Positions 54,701 to 64,000 of a stretch of DNA of 64,000 bases are shown here, piece by piece. The notes beneath the pieces are model-generated. The model searched no databases and was not told the DNA's origin. It worked only from the letters and a program-made list of their open reading frames with translations. This DNA is from Tillus elongatus. Its lineage: Eukaryota; Arthropoda; Insecta; Coleoptera; Cleridae. A program made the position numbers and the translations under genes. Position 1 is the first letter of the stretch. Each line of letters begins with the position of its first letter. The DNA lies in NCBI GenBank assembly GCA_964006375.1, contig OZ023265.1, positions 170,268,533 to 170,332,532 of the forward strand. Reading direction: 5' to 3'.

Positions 54701-55636
54701 TTTGTACATTTTTACATTGGCTTCCCTTAAAACTGACCAGCAAAAACCACCCGTAATATTTTCATCCTAGAAGCCTTGATATCTGCGCTCTAAATCCATG
54801 AGATCTTGATGCAAGCGTTCCCTATGTTCGTCGCTCATCATCCCTAAGTTATCTAGGAAAAAGTCCAAATGGGAATATAAAAAGTGGATCTTTAGTAACA
54901 TATCAGTTTCCATTTTATGATAATTTGTGATTAATTCAGCGACAATTTTCCTATAGTTATCACGTTTTGTGTCACTCAAAATCCAGCAACTCCATTCTTA
55001 AAAGAGCTCCAGGCTTCAGTTTCGGCATCCGATAGGTTTTGCTCAAACAGGTTATCACTTAACAATATTTTCATTTGTGGACCTACAAATATACCTTCAT
55101 TAAGCTTCGCTTCTGACACCTTTGTGAACATTTTGTCTTAATATTTGAAACCACGAGTTAAGCTTTTTACAAAATGTTTCATTAAACCAACTTAATATAC
55201 AAGTGGGGTAGAAAAACCTTTTTTGGATCACATTGGATTACCAAGCGGCGCCTTTTTAATATTCATCTGGCCAGGAATAAAAGCTTATCTTGTAGGCCAT
55301 ACTTTCCTCGAATAATGTTGGTTCCTGTACCCTCCTTGCAAACCTAAGAGGAGAGCTAGAACCTTAAGATCACCGCAGATGTGCCAATAGTACGCATCAT
55401 AATGAATTACTTAAACCGAAAGCTTCATTGTCTTATATGGTTCTTTAGTGCAGACAGCATAACCCACTGGAATTGGAGGCTTTTCATTACCAATATAAAG
55501 GAGTACAGCTTTCAAACTAGTCTTGAACGAATTAATAAATGAACGCCATTCCTGAGAATTATAGGGTTGATTCATGATTCTTGAAATAAACTAAATATGT
55601 GAAAACCGTACCAAACAATTCTTCCTTTCTGAAATA

Positions 55637-56895
55637 AGGGCGGGTCAATAAGTCCGTGACTTTTGGAATTTCCCGCCTCCTCACAGGAAGGACCACACTG
55701 CTACTGTCAACAAGCATCTGTCAGTTGACTCCTGTCAAGTTTTGAACAAGCTGCGTCATTTAGTTTGTGTTAGATAGCCATTGATAGCAGACAACCTCTT
55801 GAGTTATAACGAAAATGGAAAAAAGTGAATTTCATGTGCTCATCAAACATTATTTTTTGCGGAAAAAACCATCACTCAAACCAAGGCTAAGCTTAATAAA
55901 TACTACGGGGACTCTGCACCATCAATTTTCATGGTAAAAAATTGGTTTACTGAATTTCGTTGCGGCCGTACAAGCACAAATGACGCCGAAGGTTCTGGAC
56001 GCCCAGTTGAGGTCGCTACACCCGAAACAATTGAAAAAATTCACGATATGATGTTAGCCGATCGGAGACTAAAAGTGCGGGAGATTGTGGAAGCCATAGG
56101 CATATCACATGGCTCAATGGTTTCGATTTTGCATGATCACTTGGGTATAAGAAAGCTATCCGCAAGATGGGTGCCGCATTTACTCACAATCGACCACAAA
56201 CGCAATCGTGTAACAACTTCGAAGGAGAGTTTGGCGTTGTTCAACCGCAATAGGGACGAGTCTTTGCACCGTTTCGTAACCGTCAACGAAACACGGATTC
56301 ACCGCAACACACCAGAGACCAAGCAGCAGTCAAAACAGTGGCTTTCTCTGTGCGAATCGGCGCCGAAAAAGGCCAAGGTGGGTTTGTCAGCCCATAAAGT
56401 CATGGCGACAGTTTTTTGGGATGCACGCGGTATAATCCACATTGATTACCTTCAAAAGGGAATAACAATCAATGGCGAATATTATACCAACTTATTGGAC
56501 CGATTTAATGACGATTTGAAGAAAAACGACCGCATTTGGCCAATAAATAGTTCTTTTCCACCAAGACAATGCAAGGGTGCACACATTTGTAGTCTCCATG
56601 GCGAAATTGCATAAGTTGGGCTACGAATTGCTCCCTCATCCGCCCTATTCTCTGGATTCAGCCCCGAGTGACTACTTCTTGTTACCAAACTTAAATAAAT
56701 GGCTCGGCGCAAAGAGATTTGACTCAAATGATGAAATCATCTGACAAATACCTGTTTTGAGGAAGGGATAAAAAAATTGGAGAAACGTTGGATAAAGTGT
56801 ATAGAGCTCAAAGGAGACTGTGTTGAGAAATAAAATGATTTTTTGTGAAAAACCTGTGTTTTATTCAAAAAGTCACGGACTTGTCGACTCGCCGT
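55637..56895 (+). mobile_element. Mariner element
   Basis: Terminal inverted repeats of about 28 bp (AGGGCGGGTCAATAAGTCCG at the left; inverse of CGGACTTGTCGACTCGCCGT at the right) lie between TA at 55635-55636 and TA at 56896-56897. About 1.26 kb, full-length by mariner standards, with one decayed transposase gene. Confidence 0.85.
55815..56832 (+). pseudogene. Mariner transposase, inactivated
   Basis: It starts MEKSEFHVLIKHYFLRKK, then shifts frame at an A-run near 55863. From 55931 a 227-codon frame gives MVKNWFTEFRCGRTSTNDAE, GSGRPVEVATPETIEKIHDM and WVPHLL. The first catalytic position reads TVNETRIH where mariners have an aspartate (Asp to Asn), the second (FWDARGIIHIDYL) is kept, and the third (SAPSDYFLLPNL) is in another frame near 56665. 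Two frameshifts plus the active-site change exclude activity. Confidence 0.82.
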
Positions 56896-56980
56896 TATTG
56901 TGAGGAAGTTACACTTCTGCTTCTGTCATGCGTAACTTTCGTATCAGAGCTAAGAAGGTTCCATTGTGGTAATTGAGGCG

Positions 56981-57308
56981 TGTAACATCCCAACATAGAC
57001 GTGGCAACTCCGCTTCTTCCAACGGCTGCTTGGAACCACCCCGCCGGCAGTCAGAAGCAGTGGTACAACGAACGCCGCCCCGGAGAAGTGCGCGCCTCGC
57101 CGTCCGTGCCGTGACCCCGGAAGCACTTAATAAACTCCAGTATTAATGACCCTTTACAAATGGGAGTACCATTCATTTTTAGTTGTTATTGCATCACTGT
57201 GCACTTGTTGTTAAGTTTAAAATAGTTGTATTAAACGTGTTAACCCTAAAAACTACTTTTCTGCTTTTCCCCGTATTCCCGTGAAACGGAAATCGGTTAA
57301 GCCTTTAT
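56981..57308. repeat. Solo LTR
   Basis: AGGCG occurs at 56976-56980 and 57309-57313. Removing the segment rejoins the reading frame of the surrounding relic without a gap (ELYAP next to QLPQWNLL), so both boundaries are well supported. It starts TGTAACATCC, is GC-rich in its first half, and contains AATAAA near 57128. No internal retroelement sequence remains. Confidence 0.68.
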
Positions 57309-57846
57309 AGGCGCGTATAGTTCACTAGCAGACTTTGAAAGATTCAAATCCTGCGCACGATCATTGAGCTCTGGTTGTTCTATAAGATGTGGTCTTGTAG
57401 ATTCTTGTACGAATTCGTTACCTCCAATGCTCTGTGAAAATTTGTTATCCGGCATATCCGACATACTTTAATCACTGTCTGTTGATTGTATACTTGTGGC
57501 ACTGGCACAAACAGGCTTAGGTATTTCTGTCAAATGTAACACTGTCTTGGATACAGATGAAAGATCTGCATATTTCACATTCGACATATTTTTTTTACTG
57601 AACCCCGTTGTTTTTGGTGAAACAGAAGTAGCAGTCAGTAGTGTGATCTCTTGGCTACCTCCACAACACAGGTAAACCAATCGAAGATAACGATCCTCAT
57701 CAGCCACCCGTTATTCGATAAGAATATATTTTTTATTTATTTATAAACTAGTGTCTTTCGTGAATGGGTGATGTCCAACATTATCAACTATTCTTAATAT
57801 TTCAGCTGCTGTGCTATTTTATTTATCCATTGTTTAATTTTTTCAG

Positions 57847-58146
57847 GTCAGAGCAATGAGTTTACACCATCAAGGGATAAAACAGATGCTTCAAAATGGA
57901 TAATAGAAGTTCCAAATCCCCCACTTCCTCAAAAAAAATATGTACTAACTCTTCAAGCTAAACTCGAGGAGGAAGCTTCATACTCTACAGCGGTTGTCAC
58001 AACTAAAGAAAAAGAAAAGCCCAGCTTCACTCAAGTGCTTTATACGTTTACGTACGATGTGAAACATTCAAAATTAAGGCCAGATGGAGGATTGGTAACT
58101 TTGAACAACACAAATGCAAAAGAAACCAACGTGATGCTTCTTGAGA
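57847..58146 (+). CDS. Gene B, exon 10: degenerate cadherin repeat
   Basis: This 300-nt exon is phase 1-1 (acceptor TTTTTTCAG, donor GTAAGA at 58147). It encodes GQSNEFTPSRDKTDASKW, then YVLTLQAKLEEEASYSTAVV and KEKPSFTQVLYTFTYDVKH. It matches the P-x-F..Y and S-x-A-V elements of exons 8 and 9. The coding sequence identified for gene B totals about 797 codons to here. No further exon could be placed with confidence; a phase-compatible acceptor at 59815 runs straight into (AT)n. Confidence 0.82.
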
Positions 58147-58337
58147 GTAAGAATATTGATTTCAAAATAATTTTTATTCAACTTATGCCGTGGATTATTT
58201 ATGTTATCCAGGATCGCTCCAATATTAAACCGCTACCTTTAAGTACGGGTGTCTGGAAATGATAAGCAAAAAACTATGAGGGTGATTCCACTCAAACAAT
58301 CGATACCGATTAAACTCGTAAAGTGCTTAATCATATA

Positions 58338-58452
58338 GGTACTGAGATAAGTACAATTTGGAGAGCCCAATTAATGACAATACAGTTTTTAGGCCTGATT
58401 ATCGTTTTGTAACTTTGTTCCCCAAATTGTACTTATCAGTGCTCATCACAGG
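58338..58452. repeat. Small foldback repeat R-like, copy 3
   Basis: ACTGAGATAAGTACAATTTG and GAGAGCCCAATTAATG on the left, CCCCAAATTGTACTTATCAG and TGCTCATCAC on the right. Confidence 0.5.
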
Positions 58453-58550
58453 TTCCAATCTTCTCTCATTAGGTTTTGGTAATTTTTTGTTTCAATATTT
58501 TTCAAAAACTTTTTTGTTAGTTAATGGATTCCTTTTAACTTGTAACTATT

Positions 58551-59553
58551 ACACTAAGTGAGTGGTGAACGTGTCGCCACCTAGTTCGGAACCAAGTACT
58601 ATGTTGTCACGCCCGCTCCAAATAACACACAGTGTTAAAAATAGAGACAGTATACAACTAACTAACAATTTAAAAAATTGTTAGCCCTGGCCCATTTCTA
58701 CCCCAATATAGGGACAAAGTATGTAAGACTAGATGCATTCTCGCAACAATTAGAACCGTAGACCGGTTTCGCTCTCATTAGAGCTCTTCAGTACCACTCA
58801 CTTAGTGTTTCAAGACTGGCTATACTATAGCCGTGTTATTTTTGGTGCATTTTTGCTACAATTGGTATGCCGTACTGAAGAGCTCTAATGAGAGCGAAAC
58901 CGGTCTACGGTTCTAATTGTTGCGAGAATGCATCTAGTCTTACATACTTTGTCCCTATATTGGGGTAGAAATGGGCCAGGGCTAACAATTTTTTAAATTG
59001 TTAGTTAGTTGTATACTGTCTCTATTTTTAACACTCTGTGTTATTTGGAGCGGGCGTGACAACATAGTACTTGGTTCCGAACTAGGTGGCGACACGTTCA
59101 CCACTCACTTAGTGTTTCAAGACTGGCTATACTATAGCCGTGTTATTTTTGGTGCATTTTTGCTACAATTGGTATGCCGTACTGAAGAGCTCTAATGAGA
59201 GCGAAACCGGTCTACGGTTCTAATTGTTGCGAGAATGCATCTAGTCTTACATACTTTGTCCCTATATTGGGGTAGAAATGGGCCAGGGCTAACAATTTTT
59301 TAAATTGTTAGTTAGTTGTATACTGTCTCTATTTTTAACACTCTGTGTTATTTGGAGCGGGCGTGACAACATAGTACTTGGTTCCGAACTAGGTGGCAAC
59401 ACGTTCACCACTCACTTAGTGTTTTAAGACTGGCTATACTATAGCCGTGTTATTTTTGGTGCATTTTTGCTACAATTAGTATGCCGTACTGAAGAGTTCT
59501 AATGAGAGCGAAACCGGTCGACGGTTCTAATTGTTGCGAGAATGCATCTAGTC
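58551..59553. mobile_element. Foldback element S2 with 307-bp tandem units and 11-bp target duplication
   Basis: TTGTAACTATT flanks it at 58540-58550 and 59554-59564. The first 244 bp (58551-58794) are an almost perfect inverse of 58868-59113. The following direct units start CACTCACTTAGTG at 58795, 59102 and 59409, a constant period of 307 bp; the last is partial. Monomers look nearly identical. No open frame. Confidence 0.78.
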
Positions 59554-59564
59554 TTGTAACTATT

Positions 59565-59857
59565 GTAGTTTTGCATGTTTGTTTCAAATTTGACGTGAAT
59601 CCGCTAAAGTGAAAGGGCTCAAACACCCCTTCACCTGTAGATAATGAGTTACAGCTATTTTGTTCGAACATTTTTTTGACAGCACATTATGTAAAAAATT
59701 CAACCTTTGACAAAGAGTTCCATATTGCATCACAATAAAATTAACTGTTTTCGAGAAGAAACGGTTTCAAACACTCTCTTGAATTGAATGAATAATTTTA
59801 CATTTTTATTTCCAGATATCTTTCAAAGTGTTTTTTATAGTTATTTACGTGAGCTTG

Positions 59858-59926
<69 letters not shown>

Positions 59927-59966
59927 CGATTTAACATGCCCCACGTTTAGGTACCAAATTCTTATG

Positions 59967-60032
<66 letters not shown>

Positions 60033-60720
60033 TGTGTGTGTGTTTAGTGTATAGATTTAGGTATTATTAATATTAAATATTATGACCTCTTCATTTTTTA
60101 TTAAAACGTGATTTTTTCATTGAATTACTTTTCTTAGGCAAATTTTCCATCTGTCATTGTATTTTGCATTAAACAATAAATAGTATTGTGGAAATTTGTT
60201 TTAGATATAAATCTTCTTGAATGTTGATTTTCTTCGTTCAAAATTGACGTGGGTTTGATTTTTGTATTGTAATTTTTAGTAAAACTTTAATTTATTTAAT
60301 TTTGAAACACTTTAAGAATTTACTTGCACTCAAATTACTTAGATTATGCCTCTATCTATATTCTTCCAGCATTTTTTTCTCATTTGACCCGTACAAATAC
60401 AAACTGTGACCTCTCTTTGGAAAAGTTTACATGTCACATCACAATTCGGAAATCCATTTCACTTAAACTACCAAAAAATTGTATACTAGCTAATATACTC
60501 TAACAATCTAATTTACATCCTTACTTAACCTAGATTTCACTGTGGCTCACAAATTTTCAGCCCTTTTATTTATTATTGTCCCACGTTTGCGATCACATTT
60601 AGTTTATTTTTTACAAAGTTTACATCTTCTCTTAGAAATTCATTTTTACCACACTGTGTACTTATGATCCGATCTATATATTTGGGACTACCGTCGTTTT
60701 CACCCACTAAATACATTTTC
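59565..60720. other. AT-rich DNA with two microsatellites
   Basis: (AT)n 59862-59922 and (AT)n 59970-60030 followed by a short (GT)n. An acceptor-like TTTATTTCCAG at 59805-59815 precedes 50 bp of open phase-1 frame that runs into the first (AT)n. No other gene signal. Confidence 0.5.
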
Positions 60721-60724
60721 CTCG

Positions 60725-62104
60725 CAACTACGGGCCTATTTTTCTCCTTTCAGTCGTCTCTAAAATGATGTTAAAGTATATAAATACCGAATTACTAAAA
60801 CTTCTTAAAAAACAGTCTAATCCACGACAGGCAGTATAGATTCCGTCAGCGCAGATCAACTGCCGACCTCCTTTCCTTTGTCGCCCATTCTTGGAACAAG
60901 TCTATGGAACTACACGGTGAATCCCAGATTGTCGCTCTAGATATATCCAAAGCATTCGACCAGGTCTGGCACGCAGCGCTGCTTAATAAACTTCCGGCCT
61001 ATGGCCTACCACCAAAACTCTGTACCTGGACAGCAAATTTCCTCTCCAACCGGAGCATTTCTGTTGTCGTGGATGGCCATTCCTCTAAACTGTATCCAAT
61101 TAATGCAGGAGTTCCTCAAGGTTCAGCTTTAGCCTCTACTTTGTTTCTTCTCCACATCAATGACCTCCTCTCTAGCACATCCAACCCAGTTCACAGTTAT
61201 GCGGACGACAGCACCCTCCACTCAAATATACAATATTCTAAGCCTGTCTCTTTAGCCCAATTAGATGAGGATCGCAGACTCATAGGGGGTTCTGTCTCCG
61301 TGGATCTCCAATAAATATTAGACTGGGGAAGTAGAAATCTTGTACAATTCAACCCCACCAAATCCAAGTCTTGCTTTCTATCTCATAGGAGATACACCAG
61401 CCTTAGACCCATCACAATGAACAACAAAGTTATTCAAAGTAATGAGACCTGTTGGCATTTATATGGATCGAAATCTCAATTGGCACCAACATGTCACATC
61501 AATTGCAGAAGCGGCTGCTGAGAAATTAGGTTTCCTCTTCCGGGCTCGCAAATACTTTTCACCAGCTAATCTCTATACCTTATATACTTCACAAATAAGG
61601 CCGAACCTCGAATACTGCTCCCACATCTGGGGTGCCGCTGCCGCTTCTACACTCGCTATCCTGGACTCCATTCAGAAGAGAGCTATACGTCTCATCGGTG
61701 ACCCTATTCTCACCCAAAGGCTGCCATCCCTTGCCCACCGACGTGCCGTTGGTGATATCTCTCTCTTTTATAGATATCTGCACGGGCACTGCTCAGAGGA
61801 GCTTTCTTCCATAGTTCCTCCACCTGCTGCCCCCAACAGATCTACCAGGGGAACAGAGCGAATGCACCTTTTTACTCTCCATGTCACCAGACATAGAACA
61901 TCGTGTTATGCCCGCTCTTGTGTCCCGAGGACTTCCATGTTGTGGAATTCCTTGCCGGCACATGTTTTTCCTTCTCCTCCGAACCTCCAAACCTTTAAGT
62001 CCAGAATTAACAAGTTGCCTCTTTCCTCCTTGTCGACACCCACGGTACGATAGTATTTAGGCTGTAAGCCCTCGTGGTGTGTTGTTGAAATATATTTTTT
62101 TTTT
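60725..62104 (+). pseudogene. Jockey-like LINE (family J), reverse transcriptase part
   Basis: It begins near NYGPIFLLSVVSKMM (60735), then after a lesion FRQRRSTADLLSFVAHSWNK, LDISKAFDQVWHAALLNKLP, GVPQGSALASTLFLLHINDL and YADDSTLHS (catalytic YADD intact). A stop at 61312 and a frameshift near 61440 follow. The rest (NLNWHQHVTSIAEAAAEKLG ... LPAHVFPSPPNLQTFKSRIN) is open to TAG at 62051. The 3' UTR is about 45 nt with a T-rich end at 62091-62104. The endonuclease domain is missing at the 5' side. Confidence 0.8.
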
Positions 62105-62539
62105 AAATCGGACTATTTTCGGTATATGATATGTTTACCTCACAATATGCATTGTAATTTACCCATTTCGACCATGACATTATCTAGAATTGTTATATTT
62201 TCTTAGTTTACACTTACTTTATGATCATATAGTGTTGGTTGGTTTGGTTTTTGTGTAGTTCATATTAGCCATTTTCAAGAGGCAAAGAAAATATGTAAGG
62301 ACATGAGCTCTGAAGTCTCAATCTGCCTACTCCTTAGAGCGCTGGACAAAGGTGGGTTGGGTTGTTGTAGCTCGATTACGGAGCCTCAATCCGCCTACTT
62401 CCCAAAATTAGCCGGAGATCGTCTCTAAGGTCTCAGTGTGTTCAACCCTAGACCTGATTCTTGTCCAATTACTCCACAGTTATCAATAATTATTTACTAA
62501 TTTACTATAGGCTTCTGCGTTTTGCACTGTAGTTCTGTA

Positions 62540-63190
62540 CACAAGAGACTTTAGGTAACTAAAAAATCAACGGGATTAAATTCAGGTTCTGTGGAGCCCA
62601 TTGTACAAACTCGCGTGCTATCTACCTCAAAAAAAAGTGTCGTTCAGAAATTCCCTCTACGCTACACTTAAATCTGATAACGCGTCGTCTTGCAGTAACC
62701 ATATCTTATTTCATAGCAGGAGACGAGAATCTTTCAACACAATGGGCATATAATTTTTTCTTATTCTAATGAATTTCACCATTTAGTTTTTATGGAAAGA
62801 AATGGGTGCCAATCAAAGGGCCTCCGAAAGTTTCAACCCACGCGTTAACATAAAACTGATTCTGGTAATTGCGCTCTATCGCGAAATGAGAATTATTATC
62901 AGACCAATAATGCTCATTAGACCATCATGTCCAAATCCAACTTCGTCTGTGAAAAAAAACAAGTTGCAATACTTGTATTGCCATTATTGAAGATTTCTAG
63001 TGGTCTTGCACAAATTCACGCGAGCTACGGGATCTCGACGAGATGTGGCTTGGATTTTTTGGTAATGGTAACGATAAAGATGTTGATCTTCCAATTTATG
63101 CACAGAGCTCGTCTAAGTACCCTCCTTTGTAGTGACAAATCTTACGATTTTGTTAGGGCCATTTTCAATTGAGTTCAAAACACGGACCTC
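62540..63190 (-). pseudogene. IS630-like transposase relic
   Basis: Minus-strand pieces: HLYRYHYQKIQATSRRD and VARVNLC, FFFTDEVGFGHDGL (first catalytic Asp), NYQNQFYVN and, further on, VQWAPQNLNLI (altered third-Asp region). Heavily decayed; ends not located. Confidence 0.55.
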
Positions 63191-64000
63191 TACTCCTGGA
63201 TTATGAGTTGTTTGCTGACGTCCTAAGTCTAATTCAATTAATAGCGCTAAATATTTGAGATTGTCACCCTTCTGTTCATGATTGGATCATCATATAAACA
63301 TACGAACGTCTTGCTGCAAGTTCATTGCTGCCAGCTAGACCATAATAATAATGCATGTCATGCAGAATTATTATTATTCACCTTTTAACGAATTAAAACT
63401 TCTCTATAAGAAAGGTTGACACTATGGTCTGCCAAAACAGCTTCCACGTAAACCTGTTTCCAAGGTAGCTACATCGATTGTTTCCAAAGCACGCTTTATT
63501 AAAATTTAAATTGTGATTAATTATTCATTCAGTGCAAGAGAATTTTTAAAAGCGTTATCCAAGACCGGGAGATAACAACAGAACTAACAGCGCATTAATA
63601 GACGAGGAAACAATCAATACTAAATCATCATAAATATAATTTCTATTTTTTTTTTTCATAATTTTAAGGTTTTAAAAAAGTATTAAATGATATGTAGAAA
63701 GCTACCTGGCGCAGTCGGTAGGATGATAGAGATAAAAATATAACAAATAACGCCTTCAAATATAAATAAACAATCAAAGCTAGCTCATTACATTCCCACC
63801 TGTATATTTGGATTAACCGTCTAAAAAACAAGCTCATGTAATCAGTGCCTTGTGAATTCATGACCCACTAGAAACTATAACTAAGACGCACCCAGACCAC
63901 TGACGAGGATTATACGTATTTCATATTACAAGTCTCCCGTTATACTTCATTTATTTTTGTAAAAATATAATTTGTCTTTTGTTTCGTGGTTTTAATAAAA
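63191..64000. other. No gene recognised
   Basis: AT-rich sequence to the window end. No exon of gene B could be placed here. Confidence 0.45.

Larger units (their letters stand above)
54767..57707 (-). pseudogene. Decayed member of a dispersed invertebrate gene family, split by two insertions
   Basis: Minus-strand order: DLSSVSKTVLHLTEIPKPVC (57600), RAQDLNLSKSASELYAP (57340), WNLLSSDTKV (56960), SQEWRSFINSFKTSLKAVLL (55555), PIPVGYAVCTKEPYKTMKL, HICGDLKVLALLLGLQGGY (55400), HFVKSLTRGFKY, TKVSEAKLNEGIFVGPQMKI (55110), then LKIHFLYSHLDFFLDNLGMM and SDEHRERLHQDLMDLERRYQ (54870-54780). I recognise this arrangement from many uncharacterised, probably transposon-carried proteins of arthropods and cnidarians; its function is unknown. 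A mariner (55637-56895) and a solo LTR (56981-57308) split it, and point stops and frameshifts are also present. Confidence 0.7.

Noticed and set aside
54767..54979. A 70-codon minus-strand frame (MSDTKRDN...) as a small host gene
   Set aside because: It is the C-terminal block of a longer decayed, dispersed gene family whose other blocks lie upstream in other frames.
57328..57360. B-box-like GATTCAAATCC in a possible tRNA context
   Set aside because: The arms do not pair, and the stretch reads as coding sequence of the minus-strand relic (RAQDLNLSK).
61589..61990. Minus-strand frames within the LINE at 60725-62104
   Set aside because: Shadows of the plus-strand reverse transcriptase frame.
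63700..63732. tRNA-like A-box (TGGCGCAGTCGGTAGGATGA)
   Set aside because: No B-box or cloverleaf follows; at most a SINE remnant.

Overview
The window is animal nuclear DNA, almost certainly from an insect. It is AT-rich, carries GT-AG introns of up to about 10 kb, and is packed with arthropod-type transposable elements. A beetle is plausible from the transposon mix (IS630-like elements, DINE-1/Helentron-like repeats, a CsRn1-type Ty3 element), but that is inference. No bacterial, rRNA, tRNA or CRISPR feature was seen.

Host genes. Two tandem + strand genes encode degenerate cadherin-repeat proteins. Gene A contributes only its last three exons (1797-2099, 6989-7199, 11860-12050 with stop). 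Gene B starts at a signal-peptide exon (17473-17536) and runs through exons at 22803, 22975, 28571, 33576, 43278, 47017, 51597, 52081 and 57847; its 3' end is not identified. Exon lengths, phases and protein motifs show that the genes are paralogues: both have a phase 0-0 exon of about 300 nt followed by a 211-nt phase 0-1 exon. Later gene B exons of 300-315 nt are all phase 1-1, so one exon equals one repeat. The first repeats keep cadherin motifs; later ones keep the fold pattern but lose most calcium-binding residues. No transmembrane segment is visible. One intron appears to be GC-AG.

Repeats. The introns and the intergenic space (12051-17472) are a graveyard of mobile elements. (1) More than 20 pieces of a DINE-1/HINE-like family share a 5' subterminal hairpin, a central (AT)n tract, a subterminal inverted repeat and a 3' stem-loop ACGCA-CTTGC-TGCGT, in short, long, AT-less and two-hairpin forms. 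(2) IS630/Tc1-like elements have unusually long inverted repeats of about 0.5 kb (18367-20889, 48565-50897, 34273-42809, 52889-54012); one family repeatedly sits inside (AT)n tracts of family 1. (3) A CsRn1-type Ty3 LTR element lies at 34973-39806 with a CATGG target duplication. (4) A pogo-like element (43857-46946) and a mariner (55637-56895). (5) Several decayed non-LTR retrotransposons. (6) Foldback elements with 11-bp target duplications (41901-42647, 58551-59553), one built of 307-bp tandem units. (7) A decayed gene of a dispersed invertebrate family (54767-57707) split by the mariner and by a solo LTR.

Nested insertions give a relative chronology at several places, notably 17995-21108 (HINE, then IS630), 34273-42809 (IS630, then HINE, LTR element and foldback) and 54767-57707. 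Nearly all apparent long reading frames of alternating Tyr-Ile are translated (AT)n microsatellites. I found no complete autonomous transposase, and no convincing host gene besides the two cadherin-type genes.
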